Shown: positions 12,197 through 19,590 of the stretch, piece by piece | How the letters are laid out: each line of letters begins with the position of its first letter | How positions within the stretch are numbered: position 1 is the stretch's first letter | NCBI GenBank assembly: GCA_023437345.1 | Contig: JAEZGC010000295.1 | Span: forward strand, 1-23,951 | Length of the DNA stretch: 23,951 bases | Direction: 5' to 3' | DNA from: Actinomycetes bacterium | GTDB taxonomy: Bacteria > Actinomycetota > Actinomycetes > Propionibacteriales > Propionibacteriaceae | Notes under the pieces: generated by a model | The model's database searches: none | What the model saw: the letters and a program-made list of their open reading frames with translations, nothing else | What the model was told of the DNA's origin: nothing | Program-made: the position numbers and the translations under genes

Positions 12197-14584
12197 ATGC
12201 AGATCCCAGCGCTGACCCGTGACGAGATCCTGAGCGTCGACGCCTGGTGGCGCGCCTGCAACTACCTCACGGTGGGGCAGATCTATCTCCAGGACAACCC
12301 GCTGCTCGCCCGTCCGCTCACCCCCGACGACATCAAGCCGCGGCTGCTGGGTCACTGGGGGACGAGTTCCGGGCTGGCGTTCATCTACGCCCACCTGAAC
12401 CGGCTGATTCGGCGCACCGGGCAGGAGTGGCTCTACATCGCCGGGCCCGGCCACGGCGGGCCGGCGCTGGTGGCTGCCGGGTGGCTGGAGGGCACCTACT
12501 CCGAGATCTACCCGAAGGTGACCCAGGACACCCCCGGGTTGCACCAGCTGTTCCGCCAGTTCTCCGCCCCCGGCGGCATCCCCAGCCACGCGTCGGTCAC
12601 CACGCCCGGCTCGATCCACGAGGGCGGCGAACTCGGCTACGCGCTGTCGCACGCGTTCGGGGCCGCCTTCGACAACCCTGACCTGTTGGTCGCCGCCGTG
12701 GTCGGTGACGGTGAGGCCGAGACCGGCCCGCTGGAGGGCGGCTGGAAGGGGATCTCCTTCCTGAACCCGCGCCGCGACGGTGCCGTGCTGCCCATCCTGC
12801 ACCTCAACGGCGCGAAGATCGCCAGCCCGACGGTGCTGGCCCGTAAGGAGCCCGCCGACGTGGAGGACATCTTCTCCGGCCACGGCTACGACGTGGTGTG
12901 GGTGGAGGGGGAGGACCTGCCGTGGATGCATGAGCGGTTCGGGGCTGCGCTGGCGTACTGCGTGGAGCGGATCGCCGAGATCCAGGCCGAGGCGCGCGCG
13001 TCCGACACCTGGCAGGGCCCGCCGCCGCGCTGGCCGATGATCATCCTGCGCACTCCGAAGGGCTGGACGGGTCCGCGGCTGGTCGACGGCCAGGTCGTCG
13101 AGGGCACCTGGCGGGCCCACCAGGTGCCGCTGTCCCAGGTGAAGGACGACGCCGGCCACCTCGCCCTGCTCGAGGACTGGCTGCGTTCCTACCGGCTCGA
13201 CGAGCTGTTCGACGGGCAGGGTCGTCCAACGCAGCTGGTCGCCGCCAACAATCCAGAGGGCGACCTGCGGATGAGCGCCAGCCCGCACGCCAACGGCGGG
13301 GTGCTCACGAAAGACCTCGACCTGCCTGACTTCCGCGACTTCGGCGTCGAGGTCACGCCCCAGACCCGGGCCCAGGAACGCATGGAGTCGACCCGCAAAC
13401 TCGGCGAGCTGCTGCGCGAGGTGTACCGCCGCAATCCCGACACCTTCCGGCTGTTCTGTCCCGACGAGACCAACTCCAACCGGCTTGGTGCGGTTTTCGA
13501 GGTGTCGGACCGGACCTTCATGGAACGCACCGACGTCTTCGACGTCGCCCTGGGTCCCGAGGGTCGGGTGATGGAGGTCCTCAGCGAGCACAACTGCCAC
13601 GGCTGGATGGACGGCTACACCCTCACCGGCCGGCACGGCATGTTCGCCACGTACGAGGCGTTCGCGATGGTGGCCGCGTCGATGACGATGCAGCAGGCCA
13701 AGTGGCTGGAGGAGGCCGAGCACCTGGACTGGCGGGCGGCCGTTCCGAGCACCAACATCCTGCTCAGTTCGACCTGCTGGCGAAACGATCACAACGGGTT
13801 CTCGCACCAGTCGCCGATGCTGTTGCAGGTCGTGCTGAACCAGCGTGGCACGGTGAGCCGGATCTACCTGCCCCCGGACGCCAACTGCCTGGTCGAGGTG
13901 GCCGACCACTGCCTTCGCAGCCGCGACTACGTCAATCTGATCATCCAGGACAAGCAGCCCCAGCCGCAGTGGCTGTCGATGGACGAGGCGGTCGAGCACT
14001 GCACCCGCGGCTACGGGATCTGGGACTGGGCCGGGACTGACGGGCTGGGCGACGACAAGCCCGACATCGTCATCGCGTGTGCCGGCGACGTGGTGACCAT
14101 GGAGGCGGTGGCGGCCGCCGAGCTCCTCAAGCAGCGGCTGCCGGAGCTGAAGGTCAGGGTGGTCAACGTGGTCGACCTGATGACGCTCTACCGGCCGAAG
14201 GACCACCCGCACGGGATGAGTGCGGAGGAGTTCACGGCAACGTTCACCGACGACGTGGACGTGGTGTTCGCCTTCCATGGCTTCCCGGGCGCCGTCCACC
14301 AGCTGGTGCACGGCCGTCCGGACGCCGACCGGTTCCGGGCCAGGGGTTTCATCGAGGAGGGCACCACGACGACGCCGTTCGACATGGTGGTGCGCAACCG
14401 GGTCGACCGGTATCACCTGGTGCTGGACTGTCTCAACAACACCAAGGCCCGGCCTGCCGGTGCGGACGAGCTGCGCGCGTACTGCGAACAACAGCTGGAG
14501 CGGCACGACGAGTGGATCGTCGAGCACCTCGAGGACCTGCCCGAGGTGCGCGACTGGCGGCTGGGTGGTGGACCGGTCGGGTGA
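12197..14584 (+). CDS. xfp: Xylulose-5-phosphate/fructose-6-phosphate phosphoketolase
   Basis: A 795-residue thiamine-diphosphate enzyme that splits xylulose-5-P or fructose-6-P with phosphate into acetyl-P plus glyceraldehyde-3-P or erythrose-4-P. Family signatures: GHWGTSSGL (52-60), YIAGPGHGGPA (80-90), TPGSIHEGGELGYALSHAFG (136-155), the ThDP/Mg loop GDGEAETGP (170-178), LPILHLNGAKIASPTVLARK, DETNSNRL, HGWMDGYTLTGRHG, WRNDHNGFSHQ and YLPPDANCL. The stretch after the ThDP loop reads LEGGWKGISFLNP rather than the LATSWHSNKFLNP form I recall from bifidobacterial enzymes, and HQSPM replaces HQDPG. This may mark a second phosphoketolase clade. No acetate kinase or phosphotransacetylase gene is seen in the window. 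A hairpin follows between it and the convergent cupin gene. Confidence 0.96.
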   Translation: MQIPALTRDEILSVDAWWRACNYLTVGQIYLQDNPLLARPLTPDDIKPRLLGHWGTSSGLAFIYAHLNRLIRRTGQEWLYIAGPGHGGPALVAAGWLEGTYSEIYPKVTQDTPGLHQLFRQFSAPGGIPSHASVTTPGSIHEGGELGYALSHAFGAAFDNPDLLVAAVVGDGEAETGPLEGGWKGISFLNPRRDGAVLPILHLNGAKIASPTVLARKEPADVEDIFSGHGYDVVWVEGEDLPWMHERFGAALAYCVERIAEIQAEARASDTWQGPPPRWPMIILRTPKGWTGPRLVDGQVVEGTWRAHQVPLSQVKDDAGHLALLEDWLRSYRLDELFDGQGRPTQLVAANNPEGDLRMSASPHANGGVLTKDLDLPDFRDFGVEVTPQTRAQERMESTRKLGELLREVYRRNPDTFRLFCPDETNSNRLGAVFEVSDRTFMERTDVFDVALGPEGRVMEVLSEHNCHGWMDGYTLTGRHGMFATYEAFAMVAASMTMQQAKWLEEAEHLDWRAAVPSTNILLSSTCWRNDHNGFSHQSPMLLQVVLNQRGTVSRIYLPPDANCLVEVADHCLRSRDYVNLIIQDKQPQPQWLSMDEAVEHCTRGYGIWDWAGTDGLGDDKPDIVIACAGDVVTMEAVAAAELLKQRLPELKVRVVNVVDLMTLYRPKDHPHGMSAEEFTATFTDDVDVVFAFHGFPGAVHQLVHGRPDADRFRARGFIEEGTTTTPFDMVVRNRVDRYHLVLDCLNNTKARPAGADELRAYCEQQLERHDEWIVEHLEDLPEVRDWRLGGGPVG

Positions 14585-14627
14585 ACCCGGCGGCGGACTG
14601 GTGACTTTCCGCGGGTAGTCCGGACCG

Positions 14628-14649
14628 GCCGGGGGATGCGACCCCCGGC
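14628..14649. terminator. Bidirectional hairpin between phosphoketolase and cupin genes
   Basis: Perfect 8-bp stem GCCGGGGG / CCCCCGGC with a 6-nt ATGCGA loop, in the 86-bp gap between two convergent stops. No U-tract follows on either strand, which is common for actinobacterial terminator-like stems. It could end transcripts from both sides. Confidence 0.6.
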
Positions 14650-14670
14650 GTGGACGACCGGGGTCGGTTG

Positions 14671-15054
14671 CTAGCCGGCGGTGTGCTCGGCGACAGCTGA
14701 GGTCTTGGCGTAGTTGCTGACGCCGTACCAGTCGACCACCACGACCGGTTCCTCGCCCACCACCCAGGCGTCGTGGCCGCTCGGCAGCGAGGTGATGTCA
14801 CCGGGGCCGGCGACGAACTCGGTGCCGTCGTCCATCCTGATGCCGAGTCGCCCGCTCACGTGGTACTGGAAGTGGGGCGCCTCGCAACTGTCGGTACCCG
14901 CGATCGGCTTGACGTCGTTCGACCAGCGCCAGCCGGGCTGGAACACCAGCCGTCCGACCTCGCTGTCGCCGATCATGAGGATCTGGGCCTGCCCGTTGGG
15001 GAACTGGCGGGTCTCGTCCGGAGACTCGAAGCTCCGGTGCTCGGTCTGTTGCAT
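14671..15054 (-). CDS. Cupin-domain protein, divergent from tetR
   Basis: A 127-residue single-domain cupin. Visible parts are GRLVFQPGWRWSNDVKPIAG, TDSCEAPHFQYHVSGRLGIR (His61 and His65 as possible metal ligands), DGTEFVAGPGDITSLPSGHD (His94) and a final VVVVDWYG strand. It belongs to a widely found small cupin family with no assigned reaction; a sensor, isomerase or oxygenase role is possible. ATG 15054 has a perfect AGGAGG 7 nt upstream. The promoter has TTGACA and CAGTAT with a 17-nt spacer, and the spacer is filled by a palindrome. The cupin gene is therefore the likely target of the TetR protein encoded on the other strand. Confidence 0.88.
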   Translation of the reverse strand: MQQTEHRSFESPDETRQFPNGQAQILMIGDSEVGRLVFQPGWRWSNDVKPIAGTDSCEAPHFQYHVSGRLGIRMDDGTEFVAGPGDITSLPSGHDAWVVGEEPVVVVDWYGVSNYAKTSAVAEHTAG

Positions 15055-15085
15055 GTCGGTCCCTCCTGAATGGGGTCCCCTGCGA

Positions 15086-15091
15086 TATACT
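15086..15091 (+). promoter_or_regulatory. -10 element TATACT of tetR
   Basis: TATACT lies 46 nt before ATG 15138, with no good -35. It overlaps the cupin -10 on the other strand (CAGTAT, 15087-15092), and initiation would fall inside the palindrome at 15093-15110. This fits autorepression. Confidence 0.5.
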
Positions 15092-15115
15092 GACTTACTA
15101 GTTAGTAAGTGTCAA
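15087..15115 (-). promoter_or_regulatory. Near-consensus promoter of the cupin gene
   Basis: On the minus strand the -35 is TTGACA (15115-15110) and the -10 is CAGTAT (15092-15087), separated by exactly 17 nt. This is the best -35/-10 pair found in the window. The predicted start is near 15080, giving a leader of about 26 nt that carries the AGGAGG. Confidence 0.7.
15093..15110. promoter_or_regulatory. TetR operator: perfect 18-bp palindrome
   Basis: ACTTACTA-GT-TAGTAAGT has two perfect 8-bp arms around a GT centre. It is AT-rich in a GC-rich genome and fills the cupin promoter spacer. It also covers the predicted tetR start point. It is very probably the binding site of the adjacent TetR protein, repressing both genes. 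Confidence 0.8.
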
Positions 15116-15137
15116 TGGGCTGGCTGGAGGTTCTTCG

Positions 15138-15734
15138 ATGGGGAAGCAGGAGCGGCGTGCGGAGTCTGCGGTGTCGGAGCGCATCCTCGACACCGCCGAG
15201 GAACTGGTCCAGACCAGGGGCTTCAACGGCTTCAGCTACGCCGACGTTGCCGCCCGCCTCGAGATGACCAGCGCCAATCTCCACTACCACTTCGGCAACA
15301 AGGCCAAGCTGGGCGAGGCGCTCGTCACCCGCTACACCGAACGCTTCATGGCGGCGCTGGAGCGGATCGCCGCATCCGGGGCGGCGCCGGCCGAACGGCT
15401 CGCCGCGTACGCCGCCCTCTACGGTGACGTCCTGCGGGCCAACCGGCTCTGCCTGTGCGGGATGTTGGCCGCCGATTACCAGACGCTTCCCTCCGGCATG
15501 CGGGAAGCCGTGGTTTCGTTCTTCGACCAGAACGAGGCCTGGCTCGCTGGCGTGCTGCGCGAGGGGGAGTCCACCGGGCAGCTGCGGCTGCGCGGCTCCG
15601 TGGCAGACGCTGCCCGGGCGATCGTCAGCGGGCTGGAGGGCGCCATGCTGTTGGCCCGTCCGTACCGCGACGCGGATCGGTTCGACGCGGCTGCAGACGG
15701 CATCCTCGAGGCGCTCACGCACTCCGCGAACTGA
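15138..15734 (+). CDS. TetR/AcrR family transcriptional regulator
   Basis: A 198-residue one-component regulator. The N-terminal HTH (about residues 14-60) has ILDTAEELVQTRGFNGFSY, ADVAARLEMTSANLHYHFGN and KAKLGEAL, typical of TetR proteins. The C-terminal ligand domain includes LCLCGMLAADYQTLPSGMR and FFDQNEAWLAGVLREGES, similar to the subfamily that recognises small aromatic or reactive compounds; the ligand cannot be inferred. ATG 15138 has GGAGG 7 nt upstream. It is transcribed divergently from the cupin gene, and a perfect palindrome in the shared region is its likely operator. The 3' end is 12 bp from the convergent NAD(P)-binding gene. Confidence 0.94.
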   Translation: MGKQERRAESAVSERILDTAEELVQTRGFNGFSYADVAARLEMTSANLHYHFGNKAKLGEALVTRYTERFMAALERIAASGAAPAERLAAYAALYGDVLRANRLCLCGMLAADYQTLPSGMREAVVSFFDQNEAWLAGVLREGESTGQLRLRGSVADAARAIVSGLEGAMLLARPYRDADRFDAAADGILEALTHSAN

Positions 15735-15746
15735 GCCGGACCGCGC

Positions 15747-16361
15747 TCAGCCGGCGGTCCCGAGCGCGTAGGACTGCCCTTCCGCCGACGGGTCCTCGAG
15801 CAGGTCGACGATCAGCCGGGCGACATCCGCGCGGCCGATGACGGCCACGAATCGGCCAGGTTCCAGGAGTGCCACCGCCTTTTCGCCGGCGGGCTTGTCG
15901 GTGAGCTGCCCGGGCCGCACCACCGTCCACGGCAACCCCGAGCCGGCGACCAGGGCCTCCTGCTCGGTGTGGTCGGCGAGTGCCTTTCCGAGGCTGAGTG
16001 AGACCACAGGACGCAGCAGCCGCGGCAGGAAGCGCATCGAGTCACCCACCCCCAGCGAGGACTGGACGAGGACTCGCGGCCGGACACCGGACGGCAGCGC
16101 CTCGAGCACGGCGGCGGTCACCGCCGTCCGGTTTCGATCGGTGCCCGACGCGCCGCCCACGGTGATCACCACTGCGTCCTGCGGGCTGTCGAAGGCGGTC
16201 GCCAGAGCGCCGGGCTGGGTGGCGTCGATGCGGAGGTCGCGGACGCCGGGATGGCCGGAGCCTCGGCGCGAGACTGCCACCAGCTCGTGTCCCCGGCGCA
16301 CGCCCTCGTCGAGGACGAGACGCCCGGTCCCGCCACTGGCCCCCACCACCACGATTCGCAT
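15747..16361 (-). CDS. NAD(P)H-binding atypical SDR-family protein
   Basis: A 204-residue Rossmann-fold protein. The N-terminus MRIVVVGASGGTG carries the GxxGGTG dinucleotide loop (residues 7-13) of the atypical SDR/NmrA-like NAD(P)H-binding group. Further elements are LVAVSRRG after strand 2, VVITVGG, LVQSSLGVG, LPWTVVRPGQLTDKP and a C-terminal IGRADVARLIVDLLED. There is no YxxxK catalytic pair at the classical position, so it may be a sensor or a quinone/flavin-type reductase. The ATG has TAGCAT 6 nt upstream and no Shine-Dalgarno. It faces tetR tail-to-tail with a 12-bp gap. Confidence 0.88.
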   Translation of the reverse strand: MRIVVVGASGGTGRLVLDEGVRRGHELVAVSRRGSGHPGVRDLRIDATQPGALATAFDSPQDAVVITVGGASGTDRNRTAVTAAVLEALPSGVRPRVLVQSSLGVGDSMRFLPRLLRPVVSLSLGKALADHTEQEALVAGSGLPWTVVRPGQLTDKPAGEKAVALLEPGRFVAVIGRADVARLIVDLLEDPSAEGQSYALGTAG

Positions 16362-16367
16362 CCCGCC

Positions 16368-16373
16368 ATGCTA
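16368..16373 (-). promoter_or_regulatory. -10 element TAGCAT of the NAD(P)H-binding gene
   Basis: TAGCAT (TAnnnT) ends 6 nt before ATG 16361 on the minus strand, indicating a leaderless start. Confidence 0.5.
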
Positions 16374-16429
16374 GGCGGACTCGGGAGCCGCCGCCGACCG
16401 ATGGCTACTGGGGCCGCGGTTGCGGCAGG

Positions 16430-17110
16430 TCAGCGCACCACCTTGATGTTCAGCATGCCGGTTCCCAGCGCGCGCCACAGCCGCAGCCACAGCGGCAGGT
16501 ACATCTCCACCCCGCGGGCGGTGGTGATGTCGCCGAGGTCGATCACGTCGGTGTGGCCGAGGCTTCGCAGCAGTGCTGTGACGTCCGCTTTGGCGGTGGC
16601 GTCGTCGCCGCTGACGAACACCGAGTGGTCGCCGCCGGCCAGCTGCTGCGGATCGGCCTGCAGGGCGGCAGTCATCGTGTTGAGGGTCTTCACCACGCGG
16701 GTGTCGGGGAATGCCCGCTGCAGCTGCTCGCCGAGAGAGTCGGTGTCCTTGACGAACAGGGTGGGCGGCATGCCGGCCGAGAAGTCGAGCGGATTGGACA
16801 CGTCGATCAGGACCTTCCCTGCCAGGTTCTCCGCCCCGGCGTCGGTCAGGGCGGCCAGCGAGCCTGCGCCGTTGGTGGCGTTGACCACCATGGCGGCAGC
16901 CGCGCACGCATCGCGGTAGGTGGCGACGGTGAGGCCGGGGTGGGCTTCGAGCCAGCCGGCGAACGGCGGCTCGCCCCAGGCGTCCAGGTCGGCTCGGCCC
17001 AGCGTGGTCTCCACGTCGCGGGTGCCGACCACCACCTCGTGGCCGATCGCGGCCAGGCGTGCGGCGAGGATTCGGCCCACCGAGCCGGTGCCGAGCACTG
17101 CGATCTTCAT
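16430..17110 (-). CDS. F420-dependent NADP reductase-like NAD(P)-binding protein
   Basis: A 226-residue protein beginning MKIAVLGTGSVGR, a GxGxxG Rossmann loop (residues 7-12) followed by GHEVVVGTRD, where the Arg could read the 2'-phosphate of NADP. Later features are VVNATNG, LAGKVLIDVSNPLDFSAGMP, TRVVKTLNTMTA, and a C-terminal VEMYLPLWLRLWRALGTGMLNIKVVR. These fit the F420-dependent NADP oxidoreductase-like family, many members of which do not actually use F420. The start is supported by AAGGGAG 7 nt upstream (17118-17124). It follows the HNH gene by 48 bp on the same strand. The 68 bp after its stop hold the promoter of the next gene. Confidence 0.88.
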   Translation of the reverse strand: MKIAVLGTGSVGRILAARLAAIGHEVVVGTRDVETTLGRADLDAWGEPPFAGWLEAHPGLTVATYRDACAAAAMVVNATNGAGSLAALTDAGAENLAGKVLIDVSNPLDFSAGMPPTLFVKDTDSLGEQLQRAFPDTRVVKTLNTMTAALQADPQQLAGGDHSVFVSGDDATAKADVTALLRSLGHTDVIDLGDITTARGVEMYLPLWLRLWRALGTGMLNIKVVR

Positions 17111-17158
17111 CTGCGTTCTCCCTTCCCCGGCGAGACCGGGCGCTGCTGCGCACCATCC

Positions 17159-18646
17159 TCACCCCGTAGGGGCAGCGTCGGACAGCCTCTCGGCGGGGGG
17201 TTGTGGGGAGGCCGACTTGTCGGCGGGCGGTTGTGGGGAGGGCGACTTGTCGGCGCGCGGTTGTGGGGAGGCCGACCTGTCGGCGGGTGGTCGTTCGGCG
17301 GGCCGCTTGTCGGCGGGCTGGCTGAGCCGTGCGTGCCGCTTGGGCCGTCGCCGGGGGTCGACCCGCGTCGGCGGAACCACCTCCGCGAGGCCGTCGACGC
17401 CCAGGCGTGCGTGCCATCGGTCCGCGGTGGGGTCGTGGCCGGGTTCGATGATGCCGTGGTGGTGCGGGCACGCGAGGACGAGGTTCGACAGCGACGTGCG
17501 GCCACCGGCCCACCACGGCGTGAGGTGGTGGGCGTGGCAATCCTGCGGGGGCTTGTCGCAGCCGGGGAAGATGCAGCCGCCGTCCCGGAGCTCGAGGGCG
17601 GTGCGGATCGACGGCGTGACGAGGCGGCGGGTGCGGCCGACGTCCAGCACCTCGGAGCGGCCGCCGAGGACGGCGGGCAGCAGGTCGGCGTCGCACAGCA
17701 ACCGCCGCAGCACGCCGGCCGGGACCCGGTGACGGCTGCCAGCCAGTTTGCCCGTGAGCACGCCGGCCTCGCGAGCCACCCTGAGCAAGGTGTCGTAGGT
17801 GAGGGTCACGACGATCCGCGGCCGGTCACCGCCGTGGCTGGGCGCGAGCGCTGTCTGGCTGTGGTGGTTGGCCATCGCCAGGAGGCCGTCCGCGCGCCGC
17901 ATCGCCGGGGTGACGTACTCCGACTGGGGATCGATGGTGTCCAGGGCACGCTTCTCGGCTGCGGCGTAGGCCTCGACGATGCGTACCAGCGGCTCGGCCG
18001 CCACCACCGGCAGCGAGCCCCGAACCAGGATCGAGCCGCGGTGGTCATGGGTGAAGGTCAGGTGCCGGGAGCGCTGGGCGAGCCGGTGGTCGCGCTCGAG
18101 GCGCGCGGCCTCGAGCTCCTCTGCGGTCTCGGGCGCCACCAGGTCGAGGAGGTGGCGCGACAGCCGCCGCAGCTCAGCGCTGTTGTAGGTGGCGGCGAAC
18201 CCGACGAGGGTCCGCTGGGCGTCCTCCACGATCGGGTCGGGCAGGTCGTCGGGCAGGTCCGCGAGGACGCCGGTGATGGCGTGGGCCTGCTGGGGAAGCA
18301 CGTCTCCGGCGGCGGCCGACTCGCCAACCAGGGCGAAGCGGCCGAGTTCGCGGCCGTGGCGGACGAGCGCGCCGGCTTCGACGCGGGTGAGGTTGGCGGT
18401 GTCGGCGAGCCAGGTCGAGACCGACGTGCCGTGGGCGCGCCAGGCCCCCTCGTCGGCGTCGATGGTGGCCGCCAGTGCGGCGCGCCAGGCGTGGAGGCGA
18501 GCCTCTGCCCGGGTGGCGGCCTGCAGCGCGTCCAGCCGTTCCCGATCGGACGGCAGGCCGCCCGCGCGCTTGTGCAGCGCGTCGAGGATCGCGTCGAGAT
18601 CGGCCACCAACTGGCCGACCGAGCGGGTCTCCACCACTGCCTCCAT
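17159..18646 (-). CDS. DUF222/HNH endonuclease-like protein with Pro/Ser-rich repeat tail
   Basis: A 495-residue protein of the 13E12-like family. The long helical DUF222 domain occupies about 10-335. The HNH nuclease motif is at 358-397: CIFPGC (358-363), DCHAHHLTPWW (His371, His373, His374), SNLVLACPHHH (Asn388, Cys393, His395-397); the CxxC pairs probably bind structural zinc. The tail from about 425 is basic, then has three near-identical decapeptides of form (P/R)AD(K/R)S(A/P)SPQP at 454-483. Members occur in several copies in propionibacterial and mycobacterial genomes, some inside mobile elements; the role is unknown. No recombinase is visible nearby. ATG 18646 has TAGCGT 6 nt upstream. 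Confidence 0.92.
   Translation of the reverse strand: MEAVVETRSVGQLVADLDAILDALHKRAGGLPSDRERLDALQAATRAEARLHAWRAALAATIDADEGAWRAHGTSVSTWLADTANLTRVEAGALVRHGRELGRFALVGESAAAGDVLPQQAHAITGVLADLPDDLPDPIVEDAQRTLVGFAATYNSAELRRLSRHLLDLVAPETAEELEAARLERDHRLAQRSRHLTFTHDHRGSILVRGSLPVVAAEPLVRIVEAYAAAEKRALDTIDPQSEYVTPAMRRADGLLAMANHHSQTALAPSHGGDRPRIVVTLTYDTLLRVAREAGVLTGKLAGSRHRVPAGVLRRLLCDADLLPAVLGGRSEVLDVGRTRRLVTPSIRTALELRDGGCIFPGCDKPPQDCHAHHLTPWWAGGRTSLSNLVLACPHHHGIIEPGHDPTADRWHARLGVDGLAEVVPPTRVDPRRRPKRHARLSQPADKRPAERPPADRSASPQPRADKSPSPQPPADKSASPQPPAERLSDAAPTG
17191..17310. repeat. 30-bp tandem repeat, about four units, in the HNH gene tail
   Basis: Units start at 17191, 17221, 17251 and 17281. The first three differ at only a few positions; the fourth is degenerate after its first ten bases. 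On the minus strand each unit encodes ten residues. It lies inside the reading frame of the HNH gene, so unit changes keep the frame and alter only tail length. Confidence 0.85.
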
Positions 18647-18652
18647 GGCCCC

Positions 18653-18658
18653 ACGCTA
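18653..18658 (-). promoter_or_regulatory. -10 element TAGCGT of the HNH gene
   Basis: TAGCGT (TAnnnT) ends 6 nt before ATG 18646 on the minus strand; the same hexamer and spacing occur before phosphoketolase. No clear -35. Confidence 0.5.
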
Positions 18659-18886
18659 CGGACCCCCACTGACAGTTCTGGGCGCCATCGCACCTTGTCA
18701 GCGTGAGAATCTGTGCGGGAAGCGAGCACGCATTCGCTGTCACAATCTGGCATCCGTCCTCGCGCGGGACCCCAGGACAAGCCGCCTCCACTCCCGCGTC
18801 GGGCGCGGACGTGCGCCAGCTGGCAAAGCATGGGTTTGGGCTCGAGCGGGGTTGTCGTGCTCGCCACGAGTAGGTGAGGGTGTGGG

Positions 18887-19426
18887 ATGGGCTCCGCGCA
18901 GACGTTGAGTGAGGCCGACCGCCGGGTTCTCGCGGTTTGGGCGGCGGACTGCGCCGAACGCGTTCTGCCCCTGTTCGAGGCCGTGGTACCGACAGATGCC
19001 AGGCCTGCCGATGCGATAGCTCGGGCGCGAGCTTTCGGGCTGGGCCGACTGGACGCTGCGAGCCAGATCCGGATGCGTTTCGTGGCCGGACGGGCCGCGA
19101 CCGGCGCCACAAGCCCCGCAGCTGTGGCGGCGGCCCGATCCGCGGCCCATGCGTCCGGGGTCGCCCACATGGGCGCCCATGCACTGGGCGCGGCGGGATA
19201 CGCCGCCAAGGCGGCGGGGCTGGCCCCATCCGACCGCGCCGGCGCCGTTGAGGCCGAGCTTCGCTGGCAGCTCGAGCACTCATCCGCGCCGGTGCGCGAT
19301 GCGCTGCGGCGTCTGCCAGCTGTCGGAGAAGACCCGACCGGGCCGCTGGGACCGGGCCTCCTCGCCAGAGGCGACCACGGCGCCCTCATCCGGCGTCTTC
19401 AGGACCCGCTGGCGGCGCTCGGTTGA
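18887..19426 (+). CDS. Imm-5-like putative immunity protein
   Basis: A 179-residue, Ala-rich, all-helical soluble protein with no signal peptide. It begins with an acidic region (SEADRRVLAVWAADCAERVLPLFEAVVPTDARP), followed by ADAIARARAFGLG, a long run of Ala-rich helices (VAAARSAAHASGVAHMGAHALGAAGYAA) and a C-terminal DALRRLPAVGED. This layout resembles short proteins catalogued as Imm-5-like putative immunity proteins, some misnamed exonuclease SbcC. I recall the pattern but cannot verify it. No toxin gene is adjacent, so the immunity label is tentative. The ATG is preceded by AGGTGAGG (18872-18879). The roughly 230 bp upstream hold no gene, only a TGTCA...AATCTG motif that occurs twice. 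Confidence 0.7.
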   Translation: MGSAQTLSEADRRVLAVWAADCAERVLPLFEAVVPTDARPADAIARARAFGLGRLDAASQIRMRFVAGRAATGATSPAAVAAARSAAHASGVAHMGAHALGAAGYAAKAAGLAPSDRAGAVEAELRWQLEHSSAPVRDALRRLPAVGEDPTGPLGPGLLARGDHGALIRRLQDPLAALG

Positions 19427-19590
19427 CGCCGAGGGGCGCCGAGGCGCCGACCGGCTGTCCCGCGGCTCGGACGACAGTGGAGGGCAGAGCTGCCCGACTG
19501 AAGACCCCGAACGCCTACGTCCGGCACCGTTGGGCGACAGTGCGGGTGGCGTCAGCGCGTGGCACACGTGGCGATCAGGTTCAACCTTGC

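Noticed and set aside
12092..14527. An 811-codon minus-strand frame
   Set aside because: Exactly antisense to phosphoketolase, with His/Arg/Val-rich, low-complexity translation; a shadow of codon bias.
17191..17310. Possible CRISPR array from regular repeats
   Set aside because: Units are contiguous 30-mers without spacers, lie in frame inside a gene, and there are no cas genes.
17159..18646. HNH gene as part of a mobile element (intron or intein-type)
   Set aside because: No reverse transcriptase, recombinase, direct repeats or interrupted host gene were seen around it; it looks like a free-standing chromosomal gene.
16553..18706. A 717-codon plus-strand frame
   Set aside because: Antisense to the F420-like and HNH genes; it includes the antisense reading of the 30-bp repeats.
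18659..18886. Small RNA or gene in the gap before the Imm-5-like gene
   Set aside because: Only a twice-occurring TGTCA...AATCTG motif and the Shine-Dalgarno were visible; no stable hairpin with a U-tract and no convincing small frame.
19435..19448. GGCGCC-GA-GGCGCC as a terminator after the Imm-5-like gene
   Set aside because: The loop would be only two bases and there is no U-tract; self-complementary GGCGCC words are common in this composition.
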